From: PVC group bacterium
Lineage (GTDB): Bacteria > Verrucomicrobiota > Kiritimatiellia > SLAD01
DNA: 37,450 bases
Direction of reading: 5' to 3'
NCBI GenBank assembly: GCA_003562335.1
Contig: PWVE01000055.1
Span: 1-37,450, forward strand
Positions 1-7,831 of the stretch are shown piece after piece. The notes beneath the pieces were generated by a model. That model saw only the letters and a program-made list of their open reading frames with translations, was not told the DNA's origin and searched no databases. The first letter of the stretch is position 1. Every line of letters begins with the position of its first letter. A program made the translations under genes and the position numbers.

Positions 1-53
1 AAACAAGCAGGCCTCATAAGCCAATACTCCAACTCGCGCCTTTACAGCCCACC

Positions 54-116
54 CCTGAAACCTAAAAACCCGAAACCTGAAACCTCAGCGGCGATTCTTC
101 GCCGCTGGCCGCTGAG
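54..116. repeat. GAAACCT micro-repeat and double hairpin
   Basis: The sequence shows imperfect iterations of CTGAAACCT/CGAAACCT (about 54-85). These run into two mutually exclusive hairpins: CAGCGGCG-attctt-CGCCGCTG (86-107, 8 bp) and an outer pairing CTCAGCGGC/GCCGCTGAG (84-92 with 108-116). No T-run follows, so an intrinsic terminator is unlikely. It lies just upstream of the VapBC-like pair and is probably an extragenic palindromic element or a folded leader. Confidence 0.45.
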
Positions 117-160
117 AATATTGGTTTACGGCGATCCGTACATGCGGTATGTTTATCCAT

Positions 161-385
161 ATGAAAACGACGCTCAATATCAGTGACGTGACGATGCTGG
201 AAGTCAAACGCGAGGCGGCACGCCGTCGACAAACCATGTCCGAATTGGTCGAGGCCGCACTTCGAGCCATAGTGGAGCCGGAGCAACGCAATGTCGATTT
301 GCCGCCGCTGCCTAAATTTAGCGGAGGGGGGCTTCGCGTCAATGTGGCCAACAGAGATGCCCTCTACACGGTTCTGGAGGGATAG
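161..385 (+). CDS. VapB-like ribbon-helix-helix antitoxin
   Basis: A 74-residue protein beginning MKTTLNISDV, the usual opening of a ribbon-helix-helix antitoxin: a beta strand, then helices (LEVKREAARRRQTMSELVEAAL). It should dimerise, bind its own promoter and neutralise the PIN protein encoded 2 nt downstream. The ORF track begins at the ATG at 149; I prefer the ATG at 161 because family members start with MKTT/MRTT. Neither start has a convincing ribosome-binding site. The C-terminal tail (SGGGLRVNVANRDALYTVLEG) would be the toxin-binding arm. Autoregulation is the family norm and is inferred, not seen. Confidence 0.82.
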   Translation: MKTTLNISDVTMLEVKREAARRRQTMSELVEAALRAIVEPEQRNVDLPPLPKFSGGGLRVNVANRDALYTVLEG

Positions 386-387
386 GT

Positions 388-867
388 ATGTTTGTTGTTG
401 ATACGAATGTCCTGATCTATGGCGTGGACGCGGATGCTCCCGATCACGCGCGGTGCTGCGAGCTGCTGGAGTCATTTCGTGAGATGACAACCCCCTGGTA
501 TGTTACATGGGGTATCGTCTACGAGTTTCTACGTGTCGTGACGCATCCCCGAGTTCTTACCTACCCACTCACCCCCGAACAGGTATGGATGTTTCTCGAT
601 GCGCTATTCGCCTCCCCGCGCCTTGGAATACTTACCGAGACTGACCGTCATCGACATGTGGCCGCCGAGGTGTTTGCCGAGGTTCCTGGGATAACAGGAA
701 ATCTGGTGTTTGATGCACACACGGCTATCTTGATGAGAGAGAACGGCATCCGCACCATCTATACGCGAGACACGGATTTCAACCGGTTTCCGTTTTTGGA
801 TACGATAGACCCAGTCACAGACAATCGCCGAACCAGCAAATCCATACGCGGTAAACCACGCCGCTGA
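388..867 (+). CDS. PIN-domain VapC-like ribonuclease toxin
   Basis: A 159-residue PIN-domain protein. The acidic residues expected for the Mg-dependent RNase site are visible: D5 in VVDTNVLIY, E46 in IVYEFLRV, D109 in VFDAHTAIL, and D128/D130 in TRDTDF. VapC toxins cleave tRNA or rRNA and are held inactive by VapB. The gene starts 2 nt after the antitoxin stop, with a good Shine-Dalgarno (GGAGG, 376-380) inside the antitoxin 3' end, so the two are surely co-transcribed. It is somewhat longer than a minimal VapC (about 130 residues) because of a basic tail (RRTSKSIRGKPRR). It looks intact. Confidence 0.88.
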   Translation: MFVVDTNVLIYGVDADAPDHARCCELLESFREMTTPWYVTWGIVYEFLRVVTHPRVLTYPLTPEQVWMFLDALFASPRLGILTETDRHRHVAAEVFAEVPGITGNLVFDAHTAILMRENGIRTIYTRDTDFNRFPFLDTIDPVTDNRRTSKSIRGKPRR

Positions 868-1293
868 TTTGCGCCGTTCGGCCATTCTAAAACGCAGGTC
901 CTTTATTGCTAAACGAGAGTGCCTGATGAGGAGGATGAGGGTCACATATAACAATTAAGGCTCTTCCGGCAAATCTGGGGGGCAAAAGGCCCGTGCATTT
1001 TAACATTTGATTATTTCCAGCCTCTTTCCTTATCTGCTTTGTTTCGTTTTCTTGCCTGCCCCGATCCTGTTATCCCGACCACGCCGCCTGTCGGCGGGTG
1101 TCGGGACCAGTCTCCCCCTTGCGGTCTCGCTGCGGCAGAGGCCCTCCCCGAAGATGTGGCCGCCCACTGCCTCCGCTCGTTGACGGCCGATATAAGGGGA
1201 CACAGAAATGGGATTTGTATACATGCTGCAAACAGTCGGTCCTGCCAAGAAAACCCGTCAGTTTAAGCGCGTGGCGGCGACAAACATGACGTT
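868..1293. other. 426-bp gene-poor interval with a strong hairpin
   Basis: The ORFs listed here (1030-1248 minus, 1039-1266 plus, 1098-1289 plus) have no recognisable family or codon structure and I reject them. The interval holds the hairpin at 1073-1106, a GGGGACACAGAAA motif near 1197 resembling the repeat at 35830, and a 29-codon ORF ending on the SDR start codon. It separates the toxin-antitoxin module from the photolyase operon and probably carries the promoter of the latter, though I see no convincing -35/-10 pair. Confidence 0.5.
1073..1106. repeat. Strong two-part hairpin
   Basis: TCCCGAC (1073-1079) pairs perfectly with GTCGGGA (1100-1106), and inside it CGCCG (1082-1086) pairs with CGGCG (1092-1096). 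No T-tract follows, so this is more like a REP-type palindrome or a structured RNA element than a terminator. Confidence 0.5.
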
Positions 1294-1297
1294 ATGA
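1208..1297 (+). other. Possible 29-residue upstream ORF coupled to the SDR
   Basis: The frame opens at ATG 1208 (MGFVYMLQTV...) and stops with TGA at 1295-1297. This overlaps the SDR start codon as ATGA, a common arrangement for translational coupling, and the SDR has no good Shine-Dalgarno of its own. The peptide matches no family I know. It may be a leader peptide, the remnant of a longer gene, or chance. Confidence 0.25.
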
Positions 1298-2037
1298 GTG
1301 AACCTGTTTATTTGATCTTTGGCGCGTATGGCGGTATTGGCTCGGCATTAACGCGTCTGCTGGCCGAAAAGAGGTGCCGCCTGATGTTGGCAGGCAGAGA
1401 TGCGTCAAAGCTTCGGGCTTTGGCGGACCAGCACGAAGCGGAATCTGTGCTGGCCACTGCCACGGATCATGGCAGCATTGAACAGGCCGTGCAGCGTACC
1501 AAAGAAATCTATGGTCGTGTGGATGGTGTGGCCAACCTTTTTGGATCCATGTTGTTGAGGCCTGCCCATCTGACTAAAGACGAGGAATGGAATGACGTAT
1601 TGAGCGTTAACCTAACCTCTTCGTTTGCTCTGACGCGTGCCGTTAGCCGGGCTTTTCCGAAAGAGGGTGGGTCGGTTGTCTTTATGTCCAGCGTCGCGGC
1701 GCGCGTCGGGCTACCCAGCCATGAAGCCATTGCCGCCGCCAAAGCCGGTTTGATTGGTTTGGCCCTGTCGGCCGCCGCGACCTACGCCCCCAAACGCATT
1801 CGCTTCAACGTGGTCGCTCCCGGCCTCACGCGTACCCCGCTGACCCGTTCCATCACGGAGAGCGAAGCGGCGTTGCAGGCGTCCACGCGCATGCATCCCT
1901 TAGGCCGTGTCGGGGAACCCGCCGAGGTCGCCGCCGCCATCGCTTGGTTTTTGGATCCCCAACAGTCGTGGGTAACCGGACAAGTCCTGGGTGTGGACGG
2001 CGGCCTAGGCCATGTACGGTCCCGTATCGGAACCTAG
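1294..2037 (+). CDS. SDR-family protein lacking the catalytic Tyr
   Basis: A 247-residue Rossmann-fold protein of the short-chain dehydrogenase/reductase family. Visible features are the dinucleotide motif GAYGGIG (10-16), the NAD(P)-side motif NLFG (81-84), the tetrad Asn in SVNLTSSF (N106), Ser132/133 in FMSSVAA, and the C-terminal PGLTRTPLT segment typical of classical SDRs. The usual YxxxK is replaced by I146-A-A-A-K150, so the proton-donating Tyr is missing. The protein may have altered chemistry or act as a cofactor-binding partner. The photolyase gene starts 17 nt downstream, so the two form an operon. From memory, related SDRs next to photolyases share the HEAIAAAKAG string, which would make the change a subfamily trait rather than decay. 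Confidence 0.85.
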   Translation: MSEPVYLIFGAYGGIGSALTRLLAEKRCRLMLAGRDASKLRALADQHEAESVLATATDHGSIEQAVQRTKEIYGRVDGVANLFGSMLLRPAHLTKDEEWNDVLSVNLTSSFALTRAVSRAFPKEGGSVVFMSSVAARVGLPSHEAIAAAKAGLIGLALSAAATYAPKRIRFNVVAPGLTRTPLTRSITESEAALQASTRMHPLGRVGEPAEVAAAIAWFLDPQQSWVTGQVLGVDGGLGHVRSRIGT

Positions 2038-2054
2038 CGCAAGCTAACGCCACA

Positions 2055-3557
2055 GTGAAAGCGTGCACCCTTATCTTCCCGCATCAACTGTTTGCCCGGC
2101 ACCCGGCTGACGACCGCGATCGCCCCGTGGTGTTGAGCGAGGATTCCTTGTTCTTTGGTGATGCCCGCTATCCGGCGCGGTTTCACGTCCAGAAGTTGGT
2201 CTTCCATCGCGCGTCGATGAAGGCGTACGCCGCCCGGCTCACTCGCAGGGGCCGGGACGTGCGTTATATGGCGTACCGCAAGGGCGAAACCGCCTGCGAT
2301 TTGATCACCCGTCTGGCGGCTGACGGGGTCGAGGAAATTTTCTGGGCTGATCCGGTCGACGATATACTCGAGCGCCGCGTGCGCTGCGGTTGCGAGGGAA
2401 ACGGGATACGTTTACACACCTATCCTAGCCCCATGTTCTTGACACCGGTGGATTGGGGGCTCAACGCGTTGGGCACCCGGTCGCCCTATCGCATGCAAAC
2501 CTTCTATATCGCCCAGCGTAAACGAATGGACCTGCTGCTCGACCGGGCACAGCGGCCGGTAGGCGGGGCTTGGAGTTATGACGAGGACAATCGGCAGCGT
2601 TGGCCGCGCAACCGGTCCGCTCCCGCCGTACCGGGAGTACGCCCCAATGCCTATGTGCGGGAGGCCTTGGACTATGTGGCGGAACATTTTCCAGGCCACC
2701 CGGGCCGGGTGGCCACGTTTGCCTACCCGGTCACCCATCAAGCCGCACACCGTTGGTTGAAGACCTTTCTGGAAGAGCGTCTGGTTGGTTTCGGCACCTA
2801 TGAGGACGCCATGGTGCGGGAAGCGCCTGTTTTGCATCATTCGCTGCTTACCCCTTTATTGAATACGGGCCTGCTGACACCTGCCGAAGTCCTGCACGCC
2901 ACGCTCCAGCGGGCGAGCGCCGAGCCGACAGTGCCCTTGAATGACCTTGAGGGGTTCGTGCGACAGATTGTTGGCTGGCGCGAGTACATGATGTTGCTCT
3001 ATCGCAAAATCGGCGTCGCCCAACGGACGCGCAACTTCTGGAACCATGCCCGTGCGCTACCCCACGCCTTTTATACCGCTAGCACGGGGTTGGCACCGGT
3101 GGACCATGTGCTGCGAGGAACGCTGGACCGAGCGTATAACCATCACATCGAACGCCTGATGATACTCGGCAACTTCATGCTACTCTGCGAAATCCATCCC
3201 GACGAGGTGTACCGCTGGTTTATGGAAATGTACATTGATGCCTACGACTGGGTCATGGTGCCGAACGTCTATGGCATGAGCCAATTCGCCGACGGCGGTT
3301 GGTTGAGCACCAAACCTTATATCAGCGGCTCAAATTATGTGCGGAAGATGAGCAACTTCCCGGCGGGATCGTGGTGCGCCATTTGGGATGGCCTGTTTTG
3401 GCGCTTCATTCACACCCATCGCCGTTTCTTCGCCACTCAGCCACGTCTGGCCATGATGGTGAGACAACTGGAACGCATGCCCCACGAGACTCTCCAGCGA
3501 CATCTACAGACCGCAGAAGAACAACTTGCAAAAATGGGTGCTGCGCGGGGGTATTGA
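2055..3557 (+). CDS. Cryptochrome/photolyase, FeS-BCP lineage with degenerate Fe-S site
   Basis: A flavin-dependent DNA photolyase or cryptochrome of the bacterial PhrB/CryB-like group, about 500 residues. I start it at GTG 2055 (VKACTLIFPHQLF), because the family begins with the photolyase alpha/beta domain at that point and upstream codons overlap the SDR gene. Family landmarks are VGWREYMMLLYRKIG, AYNHHIERLMILGNFMLL, NVYGMSQFADGG and KPYISGSNYVRKMS, the FAD-binding helical domain. Related proteins usually carry four cluster cysteines. Here the segment after YVRKMS is shortened to NFPAGSWCAIWDGLFW, and the upstream Cys appears replaced (PVDHVLRG), so at most one ligand remains. Likely role is light-driven repair of UV photoproducts, possibly (6-4) lesions; substrate not determinable here. 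Confidence 0.87.
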   Translation: MKACTLIFPHQLFARHPADDRDRPVVLSEDSLFFGDARYPARFHVQKLVFHRASMKAYAARLTRRGRDVRYMAYRKGETACDLITRLAADGVEEIFWADPVDDILERRVRCGCEGNGIRLHTYPSPMFLTPVDWGLNALGTRSPYRMQTFYIAQRKRMDLLLDRAQRPVGGAWSYDEDNRQRWPRNRSAPAVPGVRPNAYVREALDYVAEHFPGHPGRVATFAYPVTHQAAHRWLKTFLEERLVGFGTYEDAMVREAPVLHHSLLTPLLNTGLLTPAEVLHATLQRASAEPTVPLNDLEGFVRQIVGWREYMMLLYRKIGVAQRTRNFWNHARALPHAFYTASTGLAPVDHVLRGTLDRAYNHHIERLMILGNFMLLCEIHPDEVYRWFMEMYIDAYDWVMVPNVYGMSQFADGGWLSTKPYISGSNYVRKMSNFPAGSWCAIWDGLFWRFIHTHRRFFATQPRLAMMVRQLERMPHETLQRHLQTAEEQLAKMGAARGY

Positions 3558-3626
3558 CACCGTCCGCGTCGCGGCTTATGGTGGCGGGGTGCAATGGGAA
3601 ATCTCGTTGCACAGTGTGGACTGCGC

Positions 3627-3703
3627 GGGCGATTAGCTCAGTTGGCTAGAGCACTACCTTGACATGGTAGGGGTCACAGGTTCAAGTCCTGTATCGCCCA
3701 CCA
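3627..3703 (+). tRNA. tRNA-Val (GAC)
   Basis: Acceptor stem GGGCGAT (3627-3633) pairs with ATCGCCC (3693-3699), followed by discriminator A and an encoded CCA. The anticodon arm is CTACC-TTGACAT-GGTAG, giving anticodon GAC. The T arm contains GGTTCAAGTCC. The cloverleaf is complete and 77 nt long. Confidence 0.95.
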
Positions 3704-3721
3704 CGCGCGGATTAACCCGAG

Positions 3722-3756
3722 CCGTCTGTCAGGCGGTATAATTATTTTTTTATTTT
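3722..3756 (+). terminator. Possible tRNA-Val terminator, also containing TATAAT
   Basis: A short stem CCGTC/GGCGG (3722-3726 with 3732-3736, one G-U pair, loop tgtca) is followed by a T-rich tract (tataattattttttta). The same stretch contains a perfect TATAAT at 3737-3742, which could be the -10 box for thrS, but no good -35 lies at 16-18 nt. It may serve as terminator, promoter or both. Confidence 0.38.
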
Positions 3757-3781
3757 GAGTGCATAACGACCGTCATATTTA

Positions 3782-5551
3782 ATGAAACTAGACGTCACAT
3801 CCGACTTATACAAAATGCGGCATAGCGCCGCCCACGTCATGGCCGCTGCGGTTTGTCGTCTCTTTTCCGACGTCCAACTGGACATCGGCCCCCCGACCGA
3901 GGAGGGATTTTATTACGACTTTGATGTGCCGCACCGGTTGACCCCGGAGGATTTTGAAGCCATTGAGCGCGAGATGGCGGCGTTTATCAAAGAGGACCAC
4001 CCGTTCGAGTGCCTTACCGTTTCCCGGCCGGAAGCAGCCGCAATGATCGAGGCCATGGGGCAGCGGTACAAACTGGAACGGCTGGCGGATATTCCCGAGG
4101 GGGAACCCATCACCTTTTATCGCTGCGGCGAATTCGTGGATTTATGTCGCGGCCCGCATGTTGAGCGTACCGGCGGCGTCAAGGCGTTCAAGCTGTTGTC
4201 GGTGGCGGGCTCCTACTATCGCGGGCGCGAGACGAACCCGATGCTGCAACGCCTCTATGGGACGGCGTTCCCGTCTGACAAGCAATTGCGGGTGCATTTA
4301 AAGCAGTTGGAGGAAGCCAAGCAACGCGATCATCGTAAGCTGGGCAAGGAACTCGATCTGTTCAGCCTGCAGGAGGATGTGGGGCCGGGCCTGATTCACT
4401 GGCATCCTAAGGGGGCCCGGATTCGGTCCGAGATCGAGTCCTACTGGCGGCAAGCACACTTGGACGGGGGGTACGACCTGCTCTATTCGCCGCACATCGG
4501 GCGCGCGGGATTATGGGAAACCTCGGGGCACTTGGATTTCTATAAGGAAGGCATGTACGCCCCCATGGAAATTGACGAGAACCCCTACTACGTCAAGCCC
4601 ATGAACTGCCCGTTCCACATCAAGATTTACCAGTCGCACAAGCGTTCCTACCGCGATTTGCCGTTACGCTGGGCCGAGCTGGGCACGGTTTACCGCTATG
4701 AGAAGGCGGGCGTACTGCATGGGTTGCTGCGGGTACGCGGATTTACGCAGGACGATGCGCATATTTTCTGTACCCCCGCCCAAGTGGAGGCTGAAATCGC
4801 GCGGGCGGTACGGTTTGCCATTGCTATGTGGCACACGTTTGGCTTCACCAATATCAGCGCCTACCTCTCCACCCGCCCCGACAAGGCCGTAGGCGATCCG
4901 CAGCGCTGGGAGCAGGCGACCGCATCGCTGGAAGCCGCCCTGCAAGCGGAAGGTATCCCTTACGAAACCGACCATGGAGGCGGGGCCTTCTATGGCCCCA
5001 AGATCGATCTCAAGGTCAAGGATGCGATCGGGCGCGAGTGGCAAATGAGCACCGTACAATTTGACTTTAATTTACCTGATCGCTTCCAACTGACCTACGT
5101 GGGTGAGGACGGTCGTGAACATGTGCCGTATATGATCCACCGGGCTCTGCTCGGCAGTCTGGAGCGGTTCTTCGGGATCATGGTGGAGCATTATGCCGGG
5201 GCCTTTCCGTTGTGGCTGGCGCCGGAACAGGTGCGCGTGCTGCCCCTGACCGAAAAACAACAGGAATACGCGCTTGCGGTTGGCGAACGATTAAGGCAAA
5301 CTGGACGACGATTTACGGTAGATGAGCGCGCCGACAAGATCGGCGCTAAAATCCGCCATGCGCAACTCGCTAAAATTCCATATATGTTAATTGTTGGCCC
5401 GAAAGAAGAACAAGCAGGCACCGTCGCGGTACGGGCGCGTCCCCACGGGGACGTGGGCGTCCGCGCGCTGGATGAGGTGCTGGACATCCTTGACCAGGAA
5501 AATGCGGAACGCCTGCTGGCCACGACCATGGAACCCACCCCGAAAGGATGA
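3782..5551 (+). CDS. thrS: Threonyl-tRNA synthetase without the N-terminal TGS domain
   Basis: Charges tRNA-Thr with threonine in the cytoplasm. At 589 residues it is about 50 shorter than the usual ThrRS: it starts directly in the editing domain, with the HxxxH pair H14/H18 (RHSAAHVMA) and the second editing motif C122/H126 (DLCRGPH). The class II core follows, with the zinc Cys at C276 ([11 protein letters not shown]), motif 2 around [34 protein letters not shown], and motif 3 [11 protein letters not shown]. The anticodon-binding domain lies after about residue 490. ATG 3782 is followed immediately by editing-domain residues, and no TGS-like sequence lies in the 78 bp after tRNA-Val, so the short form appears genuine. 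infC follows 11 nt downstream, the conserved thrS-infC order. Confidence 0.96.
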   Translation: MKLDVTSDLYKMRHSAAHVMAAAVCRLFSDVQLDIGPPTEEGFYYDFDVPHRLTPEDFEAIEREMAAFIKEDHPFECLTVSRPEAAAMIEAMGQRYKLERLADIPEGEPITFYRCGEFVDLCRGPHVERTGGVKAFKLLSVAGSYYRGRETNPMLQRLYGTAFPSDKQLRVHLKQLEEAKQRDHRKLGKELDLFSLQEDVGPGLIHWHPKGARIRSEIESYWRQAHLDGGYDLLYSPHIGRAGLWETSGHLDFYKEGMYAPMEIDENPYYVKPMNCPFHIKIYQSHKRSYRDLPLRWAELGTVYRYEKAGVLHGLLRVRGFTQDDAHIFCTPAQVEAEIARAVRFAIAMWHTFGFTNISAYLSTRPDKAVGDPQRWEQATASLEAALQAEGIPYETDHGGGAFYGPKIDLKVKDAIGREWQMSTVQFDFNLPDRFQLTYVGEDGREHVPYMIHRALLGSLERFFGIMVEHYAGAFPLWLAPEQVRVLPLTEKQQEYALAVGERLRQTGRRFTVDERADKIGAKIRHAQLAKIPYMLIVGPKEEQAGTVAVRARPHGDVGVRALDEVLDILDQENAERLLATTMEPTPKG

Positions 5552-5562
5552 CCTAGCTTATT

Positions 5563-6117
5563 ATGGCTATGCGTAGACCCCCTCCCCGTGCTCCCCAGAA
5601 CTTCACCCGTATCAATCACCGGATTCGTGTACCCGAGGTCCGCTGCATCGACGCGCAAGGCGAACAGATTGGTGTTATCGCGACCCGGGAAGCGTTGCAG
5701 AAGGCGGAACGACTAGGGATGGACTTGGTTGAAGTGTCGCCGACCGCCAAGCCGCCGGTCTGCCGGATCATGGATTACGGCAAATTCAAGTACGACCAGG
5801 AAAAGAAGCAAAAGCATCAAAAGAAAAATGCAGCCGCGACCAAGGTCAAGGAATTGAAGTTTCATGCCAATGTGGAAGAACATGACTATGCCACCAAGGT
5901 GCGCCACGCACGGGATTTCCTGGAAAGCGGGAACCGGGTAAAATGTTCGCTCTTCTTCCGGGGCCGCGAGGGGGCCCATCAGGAGTTAGGCTTTGAGGTC
6001 ATGAACCGGGTACTGGAAGATTTAAAGGATATCGGCAACGCCGAGCAACCGCCGCGGTTGATGGGGCGTAGCATTATAATGCTGCTAACGCCGAGCCAGG
6101 CAATCAAGGGCAAATAG
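5563..6117 (+). CDS. infC: Translation initiation factor IF-3
   Basis: Binds the 30S subunit, proofreads start-codon and initiator-tRNA pairing, and prevents premature 50S joining. The 184-residue protein has the family N-domain ([22 protein letters not shown]), the basic linker ([13 protein letters not shown]) and the C-domain ([34 protein letters not shown]). The annotated ATG is preceded directly by an in-frame ATT (5560-5562), giving ATT-ATG-GCT-ATG. IF-3 genes in many bacteria start at AUU to allow autorepression, so the true start could be 5560, 5563 or 5569. The best Shine-Dalgarno (AAAGGA, 5543-5548) sits nearest to the ATT. rpmI and rplT do not follow, so the usual infC-rpmI-rplT order is broken. 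Confidence 0.95.
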   Translation: MAMRRPPPRAPQNFTRINHRIRVPEVRCIDAQGEQIGVIATREALQKAERLGMDLVEVSPTAKPPVCRIMDYGKFKYDQEKKQKHQKKNAAATKVKELKFHANVEEHDYATKVRHARDFLESGNRVKCSLFFRGREGAHQELGFEVMNRVLEDLKDIGNAEQPPRLMGRSIIMLLTPSQAIKGK

Positions 6118-6119
6118 CC

Positions 6120-6710
6120 ATGAACAGATCGAACCTGCGTCTAGCTTGGATCATCAGCCGTCTGGTGGGGGTCATTGTTGGCGTGGGCTTGGCCAGCGGC
6201 TGCATGACCTATGCCGATCAACGAACGCGGACCGCCGTGCAGGAACGCGAAGATTTGCTGCTGGTTCAGGAGGAGATCCGCCGGGTAGCCGCCCAAGTCG
6301 AAGGGCTGGAAATCGAAATAGACCGCCTGCAGCGTGACTTGAACCGTGTGCGCGAGGAAGGGCGCCATGATCAACAAGCGCGCCAGGCTGATCAGGCCCA
6401 AAGGTTACGGGAAATAGAGGAGCGGGTGCAGGCCCTGGATCGCGCCCGCGAGACCGATCGCCGCGAAATCGTGGACCAATTGAGCGGGACCATCAATCAA
6501 CTGATGCAGCAAGCGCAAACCGCCCGGCAGGCCACCTCTGCGCGGCAAACACATAGTGGTTACGGGTATGAGCATGAGGTCCAGCCCGGGGAAACCCTCT
6601 CCCATATCGCGGCGGCCTATGGCGTCACCACGAGCACCATCATCAACGCCAACAATTTGCAAAATCCGGATCGACTACGCGTCGGACAAAAGTTATTTAT
6701 TCCGGAATAA
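6120..6710 (+). CDS. LysM lipoprotein with coiled coil
   Basis: A 196-residue exported protein. A hydrophobic signal segment ends in a lipobox LASGC (24-28), so Cys28 would be lipidated. Residues 40-140 are Glu/Arg/Gln-rich heptads predicted to form a coiled coil ([22 protein letters not shown]). A single LysM domain closes the protein ([18 protein letters not shown] ... [10 protein letters not shown]), binding N-acetylglucosamine-containing glycan, most likely peptidoglycan. It probably tethers the outer membrane to the wall or organises a periplasmic complex. It starts 2 nt after infC and so may be co-transcribed with translation genes. Confidence 0.9.
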   Translation: MNRSNLRLAWIISRLVGVIVGVGLASGCMTYADQRTRTAVQEREDLLLVQEEIRRVAAQVEGLEIEIDRLQRDLNRVREEGRHDQQARQADQAQRLREIEERVQALDRARETDRREIVDQLSGTINQLMQQAQTARQATSARQTHSGYGYEHEVQPGETLSHIAAAYGVTTSTIINANNLQNPDRLRVGQKLFIPE

Positions 6711-6725
6711 CCGGAGGGGGAAATA

Positions 6726-7805
6726 ATGACGGAATGGTATTTACGCAAGAGTGACGGGCAAATATACGGCCCGGTTGAACTGGCTGATCTCCAAGGGTGG
6801 GCGGCCGATGGCCGCGTGGAACCGGGCGACGACATTTCGGAAGATCGCGCCCGCTGGATTCCCCCGGAGCAGCTTCCTGACCTGGAACTGGAATACGTCC
6901 TACTGCTCGAGCAAGGCCAAACATATGGTCCACTGCATCTAGCCACACTGCAAACATTATGGGTCGAGGAGGAGGTTGACCCGGCCATGCGCGTACAGCA
7001 CGTTCGCAGCCAAACCTCCAAAACCTTGGCCGAATGGGTGTTGCCCTTGTTGCTTAAAAAATACCAACAGGCGGAAACGCAACAACGCGCTTTACAGGTG
7101 GAGTTAGACCGCTTGCAAGCGGCACCCACCACGCCGCCGACGCCTCCGGAAGAGACGGCGGCTGCAATCGATGCCGGACAACAGCAAGCTGAATGGGAAG
7201 CCCGTTTGACCGCCGAACAAGAAGCGTCGCGGGCAGCGGAGACGCGCTGTGCGCAACTGGAAGAGCAGCTGCAGACGCTCACCGAAAAGGAAGATTCCTG
7301 GGCACAAGAGCGCGAGGCGTTACAAGCACAGCTTGACGCAGCGGAAGCCGCCCGGGAGGCCTTGCAAGCACGCTTGGATGAGCAATCGGGCGCCGATCTC
7401 GAGGCGGCGGGCGATGAGGCGTTACGCCAGGCCCATCAACAATTGCTTGAAAATTATGACTTGGTCGCGGCCCAACTGGAAAAGAAGACACACGAGCTGG
7501 ACGCCTTAAAAGGCGATGCGCCCGGCGGCCAAGGCCATTTGACCAGTCAGCTGGGGGACCTACAACAGCGCCTCAAGGAAACCAACGAGGTACTGGAAAA
7601 AGAGCGTGAGGAACGCGAGCTTCTTGAGCGTAAACACCTGCAACTGTCAAAGTCGTACCGCGAACTGAATGCCCGCTACATTCAACTGCGGCAGGGCCAA
7701 TCCAGGCCCGCGCGCAAGCCGCAGCCGACCGCCAAGAAGGAAGAGGAAGACACTTCCCCCTCGGCGGACGCCCCGGATCACAAACCGAAACTGCGCTTGA
7801 CCTGA
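6726..7805 (+). CDS. Tandem GYF_2-like domains plus long coiled coil
   Basis: A 359-residue soluble protein without signal peptide. The N-terminus resembles the GYF_2 domain (MTEWYLRKSDGQIYGPVELADLQGWAADGRV, about 3-50), and a second, more divergent copy follows (YVLLLEQGQTYGPLHLATLQTLW, about 56-112). GYF-type domains bind proline-rich peptides or act as adaptors. Residues 113-325 are heptad-rich coiled coil, and the tail is basic, then acidic and proline-rich (SRPARKPQPTAKKEEEDTSPSADAPDHKP). A strong Shine-Dalgarno GGAGGGGG precedes the ATG. The coiled coil makes the antisense strand look open, which explains several spurious ORFs. Function unknown; an adaptor or scaffold is the reasonable guess. 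Confidence 0.8.
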   Translation: MTEWYLRKSDGQIYGPVELADLQGWAADGRVEPGDDISEDRARWIPPEQLPDLELEYVLLLEQGQTYGPLHLATLQTLWVEEEVDPAMRVQHVRSQTSKTLAEWVLPLLLKKYQQAETQQRALQVELDRLQAAPTTPPTPPEETAAAIDAGQQQAEWEARLTAEQEASRAAETRCAQLEEQLQTLTEKEDSWAQEREALQAQLDAAEAAREALQARLDEQSGADLEAAGDEALRQAHQQLLENYDLVAAQLEKKTHELDALKGDAPGGQGHLTSQLGDLQQRLKETNEVLEKEREERELLERKHLQLSKSYRELNARYIQLRQGQSRPARKPQPTAKKEEEDTSPSADAPDHKPKLRLT

Positions 7806-7831
7806 TCCCGGTCGACGTGTAGTCGAGAGGG

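Noticed and set aside
6617-7282. 221-aa minus-strand ORF antisense to the LysM and GYF genes
   Set aside because: Ser/Cys-rich composition without domains; it is an artefact of the coiled-coil codon pattern on the coding strand.
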